Below, piece by piece: positions 44,634 to 52,775 of a DNA stretch of 64,000 nucleotides (position 1 is the stretch's first letter; each line of letters opens with the position of its first letter). The notes beneath the pieces are model-generated. The model saw nothing but the letters and a program-made list of their open reading frames with translations, searched no databases and had not been told where the DNA came from. This stretch comes from Acidimicrobiales bacterium (GTDB lineage Bacteria; Actinomycetota; Acidimicrobiia; Acidimicrobiales; Aldehydirespiratoraceae): the NCBI GenBank assembly GCA_033344915.1, contig JAWPML010000001.1, positions 2,042,369 to 2,106,368 of the forward strand, given 5' to 3'. The position numbers and the translations under genes are program-made.

Positions 44634-44822
44634 ATGAGTCATCCACGCAACACCGCCCTCCCCCTCCACCTTCGAGTCGCCGATCGTCGCCAAGCCGAGC
44701 GCGTCGCGTCGATCGACGAGCCCCAGTTCCCCGCGACCGGCACCGCCCGGGTGTCGGCGATGCTCGCCGCCGCGAAGGAGCGGGAGTCGGAGGAACGCCG
44801 CCGAGCGCGAGCCGAGCGCTAG
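44634..44822 (+). CDS. Small hypothetical protein (62 residues)
   Basis: A short, charged protein, MSHPRNTALPLHLRVADR with a helical Arg/Glu-rich end (AAAKERESEERRRARAER). No family was recognised; it resembles small actinobacterial proteins of unknown function. There is no strong ribosome-binding site. Between it and the divergent hydrolase gene is an inverted repeat, CGATTTC (44548-44554) with GAAATCG (44570-44576), a possible regulatory site. Confidence 0.45.
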   Translation: MSHPRNTALPLHLRVADRRQAERVASIDEPQFPATGTARVSAMLAAAKERESEERRRARAER

Positions 44823-44865
44823 CGGGCCCACCCCGCGCCCCGGGCGGGCGCATTACGGTGACGCC

Positions 44866-45636
44866 GTGACGGATCCCGAGGACCACCCGCCCGGAGTCGC
44901 CCTGGTCACCGGAGCCTCCAGCGGCATCGGTGAGGCGACGGCTCGCCACCTGCGCACGGCCGGCTTCACGGTCCACGCGGTTGCTCGCCGGGCCGACCGC
45001 CTCGCCTCGCTCGCCGACGCCAGCGGCTGCACGCCCCACACGCTCGACGTGCGCGACTTCGCCGCGATCAACGACCTGGTGGCGTCGATCGGTGCGGTGG
45101 ACGTGCTCGTCAACAACGCGGGGCTCGGGCGCATGGAGCACCCGCTCGCCGAGACCAGGATCGAGGACATCGAGACCACGATCCAGACCAACGTCACCGC
45201 GCTCATGGTTGCGACCCGCGCGGTGCTTCCCGGCATGATCGAGCGACGACGCGGCCATGTCGTCAACATCGGCTCGATGTCGGGCCTCTACCCGCTGGCC
45301 TCCGCCAGCTACGGCGCGTCGAAGGGTGCCGTCCATCGGCTCTCGACCAACCTCCGCATGGAGCTGCGGGGGACGGGTGTGCGAGTCACCGAGATCTGCC
45401 CCGGTCGGGTGACCACGGAGTTCTACGACGTCGCGATCGACGATCCCGAACAGCGAGCCCGCCTCAAGGACACCGGCGTGGACGAGGTGACCTCCGACGA
45501 CGTGGCGGCTTCCATCCTCCACGCCGTGCTGGCACCGGCCCGCGTGAACATCAACCGCATCGAGATCCAGCCCACGGAGCAGGTCTACGGCGGCATGCAC
45601 TTCGACGCCGTCGCGCCCGGAACGCAGGACACGTGA
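44866..45636 (+). CDS. SDR family oxidoreductase
   Basis: A 256-residue SDR of the YdfG/serine-dehydrogenase-like group. TGASSGIGEATARHL, NNAGLGRMEHP, NIGSMSGLYP and YGASKGAVHRL carry the cofactor loop and catalytic residues. PGRVTTEFYDVAIDD and INRIEIQPTEQ near the end are typical of the group. The GTG at 44866 is the likely start. It overlaps the next SDR gene start by one base, giving an SDR pair. Confidence 0.88.
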   Translation: MTDPEDHPPGVALVTGASSGIGEATARHLRTAGFTVHAVARRADRLASLADASGCTPHTLDVRDFAAINDLVASIGAVDVLVNNAGLGRMEHPLAETRIEDIETTIQTNVTALMVATRAVLPGMIERRRGHVVNIGSMSGLYPLASASYGASKGAVHRLSTNLRMELRGTGVRVTEICPGRVTTEFYDVAIDDPEQRARLKDTGVDEVTSDDVAASILHAVLAPARVNINRIEIQPTEQVYGGMHFDAVAPGTQDT

Positions 45637-46385
45637 TGGCGCGCTTCACGGACCGCGTGGTCGTCGTCACCGGCGGCGCGTCGGGCATGGGCGCGGCCAG
45701 CGCCCGCGAGTTCGCGGCCGAGGGCGCGACCGTCGTTCTCGTCGACCGGGACGGCGACGGCGCCGCCGCGGTCGCGGCCGAGTGCGGCGCGACGACCATC
45801 GTCGGCGACATCGGCGAATCGGCGTTCTGCGACCGCGTCGTCGAGCGCGTCGTGGCCGACCACGGCCGACTCGACGTGCTCGTCAACGCCGCGGGCACCA
45901 TTCACCGCGCCGACAGTCTCGGCACGAACGACGACGACTGGCGGCGGGTCATGCGCGTCAACGTCGACGGGATGTTCTTCCTCTGCCGGGCCGCGATCGC
46001 GGCGATGGCCGATGCCGGTCGCGGTGCGATCGTGAACTTCGGTTCGATCTGGGGTGGGGTCGGCTCCGCCGGCGCCACGGCCTACTGCGTCTCCAAGGGT
46101 GCCGTCCACCAACTGACCCGAGCGCTCGCCCTCGACCATGTCGAACAGGGCATCCGGGTCAACGCCGTCGCACCCGGCGAGGTGCGGACGCCGATGCTCT
46201 CGTCACAGCGGGACACCCCGCCGACCGACGCCGACCTCCAGGCCCTCGCCGACGCGACGATCCCCATGAAGCGGCTCGCCGAACCGGAGGAGATCGCCAA
46301 GGTGGTCGTGTTCCTCGCGTCCGACGATGCCAGCTACATGACCGGCGAGATCGTCCACGTGGACGCCGGCTACACCGCCCGCTGA
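45636..46385 (+). CDS. SDR family oxidoreductase (FabG-like)
   Basis: A 249-residue classical SDR. TGGASGMGAASAREFA, LVDRDGDGAAAV, NAAGTIHRADS, NFGSIWGGVGS, YCVSKGAVHQL and a C-terminal GEIVHVDAGYTAR. The ATG at 45636 shares a base with the upstream stop; a GTG one codon earlier is an alternative. The two SDRs probably catalyse linked steps. Its 3' end overlaps the convergent zinc-ribbon gene by 16 bases. Confidence 0.88.
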   Translation: MARFTDRVVVVTGGASGMGAASAREFAAEGATVVLVDRDGDGAAAVAAECGATTIVGDIGESAFCDRVVERVVADHGRLDVLVNAAGTIHRADSLGTNDDDWRRVMRVNVDGMFFLCRAAIAAMADAGRGAIVNFGSIWGGVGSAGATAYCVSKGAVHQLTRALALDHVEQGIRVNAVAPGEVRTPMLSSQRDTPPTDADLQALADATIPMKRLAEPEEIAKVVVFLASDDASYMTGEIVHVDAGYTAR

Positions 46386-46609
46386 TCCCGGCGGCGTTGC
46401 CGCGCCTCCCGGCGGGCCTGGGCCCGCTCCCACTTGCGTTGGCGACTCCGGCACGCCTTGCGACAGAAGAGATGGTTCGCGGTGCGGCGCTCGAACAGCT
46501 CGCCGCAGCGCCAGTAGGCGCACTCGGCGAGGCGATCCGGGTCGAGGTCGTCGAAATCGGGATGGTCGGGATCGTCGATGTCGGGGGTGTCGATCCCCCA
46601 TGGTGACAC
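46370..46609 (-). CDS. Small zinc-ribbon-like protein
   Basis: A 79-residue protein. An acidic N-terminus is followed by a possible four-Cys zinc site (LAECAYWRCGELF and HLFCRKACRSRQ) and a very basic tail (RKWERAQARREARQRRRDQR). The GTG at 46607-46609 starts immediately at the end of the coiled-coil gene, so both come from the same SigF-type promoter at 47079-47104. It is likely to bind nucleic acid; no family name is certain. Confidence 0.65.
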   Translation of the reverse strand: MSPWGIDTPDIDDPDHPDFDDLDPDRLAECAYWRCGELFERRTANHLFCRKACRSRQRKWERAQARREARQRRRDQRAV

Positions 46610-47032
46610 TCAGGTCACGGCGTCGGTGACCGTCTCGACGGCGTCGCTCGCGGTGCGCTTCGCCGCACGACCGAACCGGCGGCTCTTGACCTCGGTCTTG
46701 CGGGCTGCCTTCTGCAGCTTGCGCTCGGCCTTGCGGCGGCCACGACGGGTCAGCGAGCCGGCGGCGTCGACCGCGTCGTTCTTCAGCTTGCGGCGCTTGG
46801 CCCGGCGCTTGGCCGACTGCACGGTCGCGAGCGTCTCGAGCTCGGCCTTCTCGGCGCGCTTCGCCGCGGCCTCGGCCCGGGCTTCGAGCTTCTCGCGCTT
46901 GCGCAGCGACTTCTCGAGCGCCTCCTGGGCCTGATCGCGGTCGTTGCGGGCTCGGTCGAGGAGCTCGGTCTTGCTCCGGAAGTTGATCGCTCCGAGGGTG
47001 AGGATCGAGGCCGTTTTGCGGATCATTCCCAT
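46610..47032 (-). CDS. Basic coiled-coil protein
   Basis: A 140-residue protein. A short hydrophobic start (KTASILTLGAINF) is followed by a long Lys/Arg/Glu-rich helix (RARNDRDQAQEALEKSLRKR, then AKRAEKAELETLATV) predicted to form a coiled coil, and a basic tail (RKLQKAARKTEVKSRRFGR). There is no known family. The composition suggests a DNA- or envelope-associated structural protein made under stress. A promoter with exact SigF-type boxes precedes it. Confidence 0.7.
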   Translation of the reverse strand: MGMIRKTASILTLGAINFRSKTELLDRARNDRDQAQEALEKSLRKREKLEARAEAAAKRAEKAELETLATVQSAKRRAKRRKLKNDAVDAAGSLTRRGRRKAERKLQKAARKTEVKSRRFGRAAKRTASDAVETVTDAVT

Positions 47033-47078
47033 GAGAACTCGTTTCTGGCGCGGTCGCCGTTGGTCGGGTGCCGTTTCG

Positions 47079-47104
47079 ATACCCCCGGGCGTTCGATCCG
47101 AAAC
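47079..47104 (-). promoter_or_regulatory. SigF-type promoter of the coiled-coil/zinc-ribbon operon
   Basis: On the minus strand GTTT (47104-47101) and GGGTAT (47084-47079) are separated by exactly 16 bases, matching the SigB/SigF consensus fully. The predicted start of transcription near 47072 lies about 40 bp before the ATG at 47032. It is back to back with a second such promoter at 47119-47145. Confidence 0.75.
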
Positions 47105-47118
47105 ATCGCGGGAAACCC

Positions 47119-47145
47119 GGTTTGAGTCCTCGCGAGTCGGGGTAG
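47119..47145 (+). promoter_or_regulatory. SigF-type promoter of the flavodoxin-like gene
   Basis: GGTTT (47119-47123), 16 bases, then GGGTAG (47140-47145). The predicted transcription start near 47152 would leave almost no leader before the ATG at 47156, consistent with the lack of a ribosome-binding site there. Confidence 0.75.
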
Positions 47146-47155
47146 AGCCCAGTCG

Positions 47156-47899
47156 ATGAATGACCAGACCACCCCGCCGAGCGCCGGCCCCCGAGTCGAC
47201 GACCTCCACGCCGCCTTCGTCAACTGCTCGCTGAAGTACGACGCCTCCACGTCCCACACCGCCACGTTGATGCAACGGGCGGCGCGGGTGATGACGGACG
47301 CGGGTGCGTCGGTCGACATGATCCACGCCCTCGATCACCGGATCGAGTTCGGGATGGCGCCGGACATGACCGAGAAGGGACGCCCGGTCGACGACTGGCC
47401 CTCGCTGCACGAGCGGATCATGGCGGCGGACATCCTGGTGCTCGGCACCCCGATCTGGCTCGGCGCGAAGTCCAGCGTGGCCACGCTCGTCATCGAGCGT
47501 CTCTACGCCTCGAGCGGCGAGACCAACGACAAGGGCCAGTACCTCTACTACGGCAAGACGGCCGGCTGCATCGTGACCGGCAACGAGGACGGCGTGAAGG
47601 CGTGCAGCCGCGACGTGCTCTACGCCCTCCAACACATCGGCTACATGATCCCGCCCCAGGCCGACTGCGGCTGGCTCGGCGCCATCGGCCCCGGACCCAG
47701 CTACGGCGACGACATCGAGGGATCGGACGTGCCCGCCGGGTTCGACAGCGATTTCACCAACAAGAACACGACCTACATGGCCTGGAACCTGCTCCACACC
47801 GCTCGGATGCTCCGTGACAACGACGGCATCCCGGCCCACGGCAACACCGCGGACTCGTGGACGGACGTTCCCAACGCCCGAGACGTCGAACTCGCCTGA
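47156..47899 (+). CDS. Flavodoxin/NAD(P)H-dependent FMN reductase family protein
   Basis: A 247-residue protein with the flavodoxin-like fold of the FMN reductase family. AAFVNCSLKYDASTSHTATL is the phosphate-binding segment, ADILVLGTPIWLGAKSSV the second FMN loop, and YYGKTAGCIVTGNEDGVK the third. It likely reduces flavin or quinones during oxidative stress. A SigF-type promoter sits directly upstream, suggesting a leaderless mRNA. Confidence 0.85.
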   Translation: MNDQTTPPSAGPRVDDLHAAFVNCSLKYDASTSHTATLMQRAARVMTDAGASVDMIHALDHRIEFGMAPDMTEKGRPVDDWPSLHERIMAADILVLGTPIWLGAKSSVATLVIERLYASSGETNDKGQYLYYGKTAGCIVTGNEDGVKACSRDVLYALQHIGYMIPPQADCGWLGAIGPGPSYGDDIEGSDVPAGFDSDFTNKNTTYMAWNLLHTARMLRDNDGIPAHGNTADSWTDVPNARDVELA

Positions 47900-47943
47900 C
47901 CAGCACCTTCCCCCGAACCCACCCATCAACCAGGAGAACAGAC

Positions 47944-48117
47944 ATGACATCGTCCGACGACACCAACAAGGACACCGCGAACGACGGCGTGACCGACGGC
48001 CCCAAGGAGCCGGCCAAGCCGAAGGTCGACCCCGACAAGATCGGCCCGGACGGCACCGTCTACGACGAGGACGCCACCGAAGAGGCCGAGCGCAAGATGA
48101 CCGGCGGCGACAGCTGA
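47944..48117 (+). CDS. Small acidic disordered protein (57 residues)
   Basis: MTSSDDTNKDTANDGVTDG and a Lys/Pro stretch lead to DPDKIGPDGTVYDEDATEE. It is very acidic and probably unstructured, with no family recognised. AGGAG lies seven bases before the ATG, supporting translation. It may be a stress-induced hydrophilic protein, given the surrounding stress genes. Confidence 0.65.
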   Translation: MTSSDDTNKDTANDGVTDGPKEPAKPKVDPDKIGPDGTVYDEDATEEAERKMTGGDS

Positions 48118-48154
48118 TGCACCGCTCGGCTGACGACGCGGCCGGGGATCCGAC

Positions 48155-49042
48155 GTGAACCCCGTCCTCGCCGCCAACGACGTGTGGGAGGACGCGCTCG
48201 ACATCGCGCCGCGTATCGGCGGCGCGATCGGGCTCGTACTCCTCGGCTACGTCGGCTCGCGCATCCTGCGGTGGATCCTGTTCCGCTCCTTCCGGGGAAA
48301 GCGGACCGAGAGCTTCTCCCGCGTGATGAGCAAGGTCGGAGGCTGGATCCTCCTGACCGTCTTCGTCCTCGCGGCGACCGCGGTCGCGTTCCCGTCGGTG
48401 AAGCCGGTCGACCTGTTGGCCGGCCTCGGCTTCTTCTCGGTGGCGATCGGCTTTGCCTTCCAGGACATCCTCGAGAACACCCTCTCGGGCGTCCTCCTGT
48501 TGTTCCGTCAGCCGTTCGAGTCGGGAGATCAGATCGAAGTCCAGGAGCAGCAGGGCACCGTGGAGGCGATCACGATCCGTGAGACACGTTTGAAGACGTT
48601 CTCGGGCGAGCTCGTGGTGATCCCGAATCGGGACGTGTACAAGAACGCGATCAGGGTCCAGACCCACTATCCGGATCGTCGCATCAGCTTCATGGTCGGC
48701 ATCGCCTACGAGAACGACGCGACCGAGGCGACCGGCGTCGTCACCGACGCGCTGGCCTCGGTCGACGGCGTTGCCACGGATCCGGGCCCCGAGGCGCTGA
48801 TCAAGCAGCTCGGGGTGTCGACCGTCGACATCGAAGCCCGGTTCTGGGCCGGCTCACACCAGCACGACGCGCGAGTCGTCCTCGACCAGGCCATCAAGGC
48901 TGTCAAGAAGCACCTCGACGACGCCGGGATCGAGATGCCGGCCGACATCGTCGCCCTCCAGGCGACCCCGAGCTTCCGGGCCGCACTCCAGAACGACGGC
49001 GAGCTCACTCCGGGCGGCAGTCTCCGTGCTGTGGAGGGTTAG
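48155..49042 (+). CDS. MscS-family mechanosensitive channel
   Basis: A 295-residue small-conductance mechanosensitive channel. Two membrane helices (IGGAIGLVLLGYVGSRILRW and GGWILLTVFVLAATAVAF) precede the pore helix region DLLAGLGFFSVAIGFAFQD, and the beta domain has PFESGDQIEVQEQQGTVE and VVIPNRDVYKNAI. It would release solutes on osmotic downshock from the cytoplasmic membrane. The GTG at 48155 starts it; the stop shares one base with the RsbW-like gene start. Confidence 0.9.
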   Translation: MNPVLAANDVWEDALDIAPRIGGAIGLVLLGYVGSRILRWILFRSFRGKRTESFSRVMSKVGGWILLTVFVLAATAVAFPSVKPVDLLAGLGFFSVAIGFAFQDILENTLSGVLLLFRQPFESGDQIEVQEQQGTVEAITIRETRLKTFSGELVVIPNRDVYKNAIRVQTHYPDRRISFMVGIAYENDATEATGVVTDALASVDGVATDPGPEALIKQLGVSTVDIEARFWAGSHQHDARVVLDQAIKAVKKHLDDAGIEMPADIVALQATPSFRAALQNDGELTPGGSLRAVEG

Positions 49043-49467
49043 TGTTCGTGGCGCCCCGACCGGATCAACCGACTCATGACGAAGGTGTGCCCTTGACGGC
49101 CAACCAACTGACCCTGACGTTCGCCGCCGACTCGCGTTTCATTTCGACGGTTCGGCTCACCACCGCCAGCGTCGCCGCCGAGTTCGGTTTCGATGTCGAC
49201 GACATCGAGGACCTTCGGGTTGCAGCCAACGAGCTCGTCGCCTTTCTCGTCGAGACCGCCGAATCGGTGGGTGGTGCAGAGGTCGAGATCGCGATCCATC
49301 CGTCCGACGGCGAGATCGAGATCGAGGGGCGCGTGCTCGGCGCCAACGGCGCCACGCCGGAGGGGCAGGTCGTCGACGAACTGACGGCCCGCATCCTCGA
49401 CGCGGTGGTCGACGGACATGACTTCGACGGCACGTGGGGCCGCATCCACAAACGAAGCTCGTCGTGA
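49042..49467 (+). CDS. RsbW-like anti-sigma factor (degenerate ATPase)
   Basis: A 141-residue GHKL-ATPase-fold protein coupled to the sigma factor gene. The helix DDIEDLRVAANELVAFLVETA is the N-box region, but the usual Asn after ELV is missing, and no glycine-rich G-box is evident later. It may bind the sigma factor without kinase activity. GGAGGG precedes the GTG at 49042; the stop overlaps the sigma start (GTGA). Compare the intact RsbW-like protein at 51896-52327. Confidence 0.8.
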   Translation: MFVAPRPDQPTHDEGVPLTANQLTLTFAADSRFISTVRLTTASVAAEFGFDVDDIEDLRVAANELVAFLVETAESVGGAEVEIAIHPSDGEIEIEGRVLGANGATPEGQVVDELTARILDAVVDGHDFDGTWGRIHKRSSS

Positions 49468-50213
49468 GCGATCTGACCCCGGAGGAGGCGCTCGATCTCT
49501 TCCGTGAGTACAAACAGCATCGCCGCCGGGCCGTCCGGAACCGGCTGGTCGAGGAACACATGGGCTTCGCGCACCACATCGCCCACCGGTACCGCAACCG
49601 CGGCGTCGCCGACGACGACCTCCATCAGGTCGCCCTCGTCGGCCTCGTGAAGGCGGTGGATCGTTTCGATCCGGAGTTCGGCGTGGCGTTCACGACCTTC
49701 GCCGGTCGGACCATCGAAGGCGAGGTGAAGCGCCATTTCCGGGATGCGACCTGGGCGGTGCGGGTGCCGCGGTCGATGAAGAACACGTCGCTCCAGGTAC
49801 GGGGGGCGCGCGACGAGCTCGGGCAGACGCTCGGCCGGCCGCCCACGGTCCCCGAAGTCGCCGCGCATCTCGGGATCGACACCGACGAGGTCGTCGCCGC
49901 GCTCGCCGCGTCGGAGGCCTTCGGCACCGACTCGCTCCTCACCGGCTCCGACCGTGGCGACGCGACACGCGACCGCGACGACGTGCTCGGCACCGTGGAC
50001 GAGGAACTCGAGTCCACCGTCGACCGCGCCCTGGTCGAGTCACTGCTGGAGCTGCTCTCGGACCGCGACCGCCGGATCGTCGAGCTGCGCTTCTATGAAC
50101 AGCTCAGCCAGCAGGAGATCGCCGACCGGGTCGGCGTGAGTCAGATGCACGTGTCGCGGCTGCTGTCGCGGTCGCTGACGCTGATGCGAGCCGAGGCGAC
50201 GTCGGGCGACTGA
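49464..50213 (+). CDS. sigF: SigF/SigB-type RNA polymerase sigma factor
   Basis: A 249-residue group 3 sigma factor. Region 2 has GFAHHIAHRYRNRGVADDDL and QVALVGLVKAVDRFDPEFG; region 3 has VRVPRSMKNTSLQVRGARDE and RPPTVPEVAAHLGI; region 4 has RRIVELRFYEQLSQQEIAD and RVGVSQMHVSRLLSR. These are the SigF/SigB general-stress family hallmarks. It is co-expressed with a partner-switch protein. Candidate target promoters with its consensus are scattered through 47-59 kb. Confidence 0.95.
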   Translation: MSDLTPEEALDLFREYKQHRRRAVRNRLVEEHMGFAHHIAHRYRNRGVADDDLHQVALVGLVKAVDRFDPEFGVAFTTFAGRTIEGEVKRHFRDATWAVRVPRSMKNTSLQVRGARDELGQTLGRPPTVPEVAAHLGIDTDEVVAALAASEAFGTDSLLTGSDRGDATRDRDDVLGTVDEELESTVDRALVESLLELLSDRDRRIVELRFYEQLSQQEIADRVGVSQMHVSRLLSRSLTLMRAEATSGD

Positions 50214-50276
50214 GCTCCGCCGCACCATCGGCGGACCATTGCACCGCGCACCCTTGCGTGAAAGCGTGGCCGCTCG

Positions 50277-51890
50277 ATGTCCTCCCCCGGCAAATCGAAC
50301 TCCCCTGACCTCGAGGCCGCCTTCGCGGCCGCGCCGTCGCCGTACGCGCTGATCGATCGAGACTTCGTCTACGTCTGGGTCAACCGGGCCTACGCCGCGT
50401 TGTCGAGCCGACCGGAGGGTGACCTCATCGGCCGTTCGGCCCTCGAGAGCTTTCCGGGCGGGACGATCCCGGACGCCGTCGACGGCGAGCGATCGCTTCG
50501 CCACTCGTTGGCTCGCGTGCTCGCGACCGGTGAGCCCGACACCTTCGCAGTGACCCGGCGCGCACTCGGCTCGGCACCCGGGACGTTCGACGAAGCCCCG
50601 TACTGGGCGGTGACGAGCAGCGCGGTGACGGAGGGTGACCGCATCACCGGCATCCTGATCCATGCCGAGAACGTCACCGGTTCCATCGAGGCCGTCGGCG
50701 AGGATGCTCCCGGCGACGGCGGTCCCCCGCGGGCCGGGACCGTCGCCGCGGTCGACAACCTGCTGCAGCGCTCCCTCGTGCGGCTCGGGGCACTGAACGA
50801 CCTCGGTGTCGCGCTCGTCGGCGTGACATCGATCGACGACTTGGCGGCGATCTTCTGCGCGCCGGGGGCGCTGGGGGCCGGTCCGAACTCGGTGCGAATG
50901 GCCGTCGCCGACCAGGGAGTCACCCGGGTCGCCCGCCTCGTCGACGACGGCGTGACGTGGGATCCCGCCCCGGCGATCGACCCGGACCCCACCGCCTACC
51001 CGAAGACCACGGATACCGACGACGGCACGGAGGTGGTGATCGCCCTCGGTGCCGACGACACGACGGTCGCCACGCTCAGGCTCCACTACGACCCGGGCTA
51101 CGAGTTCACGTCCACGGACCGGTTGATCTACGAGTTGGTCGCGGGGCTCGGCAGCGACGCGATCGCGGCGTGCCTGCTCCACAGCGAACAGAGCGAGACG
51201 CTCGAGTCGGTGAGCGAGGCGCTTCTCCACTCCAACATCGAGGATCCGGTCCACGCCGAGGTCCATGGCCTGTACCGGCCCGCGACGACGCACACGACGG
51301 CCGGCGGCGACTGGTTCGATCAGTTGCAGCTCGAAGGCGAGCGGGTCCTGCTCGTGATCGGCGACGTCGCCGACCACGGGGCGACGGCATCCGGCGAGAT
51401 GGCCCGCGCCAAGGCGACCATCCAGGCCCACGCGCTCGAGAGCGCCTCCACCGACGTGATCGCCACGAAGGCGTCCGCCGCGATCCGTCGGTTCGCCGGA
51501 ACGCTCGCCACCGCCGTGATCGCGCTCTACGACCCGGCCACCGAGCTGCTGTCCTGGACCACCGCCGGTCACCCCTTCCCGTTGATGATCCCGGCGTCGG
51601 GCCCCGCCCGGTTTCTCGAGGGGACCCACGGCCCGCCGCTCGGAACCGGCCTGGCCGGCCGGTACACGCAGTCGTCGTGTCGGCTCGAGCGGGGCGACAC
51701 CGTCGTGTTCTACACCGACGGGCTGATCGAACGACCGGGTGAACTCATCGACACGGGTCTCGAACGGCTGCGGGCGGTCGCGCAGGACGTGAGCCACTCG
51801 CCGGACCTCGCCGAAGACCTGTTCGCCCGTCTCGTGCCGGACGAGGCCAACGCCGACGACGTCGCGATGCTCGTCGCCCGCATCACCTGA
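50277..51890 (+). CDS. PAS-domain PP2C (SpoIIE/RsbU-type) phosphatase
   Basis: A 537-residue regulator. An N-terminal PAS domain (residues about 10-125; ALIDRDFVYVWVNRAYAAL) and a central GAF-like sensor region (about 155-300) precede a PP2C domain from about 315: TTAGGDWFDQL, VIGDVADHGATASG, TAGHPFPLMI, VVFYTDGLIERP and ANADDVAMLVARI, all metal-binding motifs intact. It would dephosphorylate a STAS anti-anti-sigma factor in response to a signal sensed by the PAS/GAF part, releasing SigF. It starts 63 bp after sigF. Confidence 0.9.
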   Translation: MSSPGKSNSPDLEAAFAAAPSPYALIDRDFVYVWVNRAYAALSSRPEGDLIGRSALESFPGGTIPDAVDGERSLRHSLARVLATGEPDTFAVTRRALGSAPGTFDEAPYWAVTSSAVTEGDRITGILIHAENVTGSIEAVGEDAPGDGGPPRAGTVAAVDNLLQRSLVRLGALNDLGVALVGVTSIDDLAAIFCAPGALGAGPNSVRMAVADQGVTRVARLVDDGVTWDPAPAIDPDPTAYPKTTDTDDGTEVVIALGADDTTVATLRLHYDPGYEFTSTDRLIYELVAGLGSDAIAACLLHSEQSETLESVSEALLHSNIEDPVHAEVHGLYRPATTHTTAGGDWFDQLQLEGERVLLVIGDVADHGATASGEMARAKATIQAHALESASTDVIATKASAAIRRFAGTLATAVIALYDPATELLSWTTAGHPFPLMIPASGPARFLEGTHGPPLGTGLAGRYTQSSCRLERGDTVVFYTDGLIERPGELIDTGLERLRAVAQDVSHSPDLAEDLFARLVPDEANADDVAMLVARIT

Positions 51891-51895
51891 TCGGT

Positions 51896-52327
51896 TCAGT
51901 CGCCGCTGGTCACCGAGAGCAGAACGGTCACCGTGGCGCGGCCGTCCTCGTCGGTGACGGAGACATCATCGACCAGCGCCTGCACGATCGCCAGACCCCT
52001 CCCTCGCGGCGCGAGCACGGACTCCGGGCCCCACTGCGCGGGGTCGGGAATGAGGACCGCGTCGGCGAGGCTGCTCACCGCCAGCTGCAGTCGCTGACCG
52101 GCCCACGACGCGGCGACGTGATACGGCTCCGGCGCCGACGCCTCGATCGCGTTGGACACCAACTCGCTCACCACGAGCTGGGCGACTTCGATGTCGGCCT
52201 CGACACACCCGTGCGCGGCCATCCACTCGCCGACACCTTGACGGGCACCGTTGATGGTGGCCGTCGACCCCTCGTAGGTCACGGCAAAGCGATCGCCGGG
52301 AGCGTCGTGGGGGCCACCTGCCGTCAT
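51896..52327 (-). CDS. RsbW-type anti-sigma kinase
   Basis: A 143-residue GHKL ATPase. The N-box VVSELVSNAIEAS and the G-box-like PRGRGLAIVQALVDDV are intact, so it should bind ATP and phosphorylate a STAS antagonist. It lies three bases after the STAS gene in the same operon, a standard RsbV-RsbW pair, transcribed toward the phosphatase gene. Confidence 0.88.
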   Translation of the reverse strand: MTAGGPHDAPGDRFAVTYEGSTATINGARQGVGEWMAAHGCVEADIEVAQLVVSELVSNAIEASAPEPYHVAASWAGQRLQLAVSSLADAVLIPDPAQWGPESVLAPRGRGLAIVQALVDDVSVTDEDGRATVTVLLSVTSGD

Positions 52328-52330
52328 GGG

Positions 52331-52639
52331 TCAGCGCAGATGCAGATGGTCGCGAATACCCGCGATCTCGAACAACCGGGCGACCGCAGAGGTCGGTGAG
52401 CTCATCACGAGGCGCTTGCCCGCGTCCGCGAGGGTCTCGTGCCAGGTGACCAACGCGCGGAGCCCGGAGGAGTCCACGAAGTCCACGCCGGAGAGATCGA
52501 CGTGGACGTCATCGGCCGCGCCGAGCGCTTGCGCCTTCTCGTCGAGCACCGGCGCAGTGTGCGCGTCGATCACGCCCTCGAGGGCGATGGTCCGCGGCTC
52601 GGTGGCCGCGAACGAGAGACGGGACGGTTCAGGGTTCAT
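52331..52639 (-). CDS. STAS-domain anti-anti-sigma factor
   Basis: A 102-residue RsbV/SpoIIAA-like protein. IALEGVIDAHTAPVLDEKA and the phospho-serine motif VDFVDSSGLRALV are typical. When unphosphorylated it should bind RsbW and free the sigma factor. A GGTTT-N16-GGGTAC promoter at 52708-52734 suggests that SigF raises its own regulators. Confidence 0.9.
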   Translation of the reverse strand: MNPEPSRLSFAATEPRTIALEGVIDAHTAPVLDEKAQALGAADDVHVDLSGVDFVDSSGLRALVTWHETLADAGKRLVMSSPTSAVARLFEIAGIRDHLHLR

Positions 52640-52707
52640 GAGCCACCGATCCTACCTGCGAAGGCCGGAGCGCGGGAGCGCTGATGTTGTTCGACATCAC
52701 CGGTGTC

Positions 52708-52734
52708 GTACCCGGGCCCGGCGCGATCCAAACC
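52708..52734 (-). promoter_or_regulatory. SigF-type promoter of the STAS-RsbW operon
   Basis: On the minus strand GGTTT (52734-52730) and GGGTAC (52713-52708) are separated by exactly 16 bases. The start of transcription would be near 52701, about 60 bp before the STAS ATG. On the plus strand a weaker box pair (GTTT at 52740-52743 and TGGAAT at 52760-52765, also 16 apart) could serve the hemerythrin gene. Confidence 0.75.
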
Positions 52735-52775
52735 AACACGTTTGGGCTCGTGCCGGCCGTGGAATGACCTGCCCC

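Noticed and set aside
52740-52765. SigF promoter for the hemerythrin gene
   Set aside because: GTTT is present, but the second box (TGGAAT) matches only four of six positions; it is mentioned only as a weak possibility.
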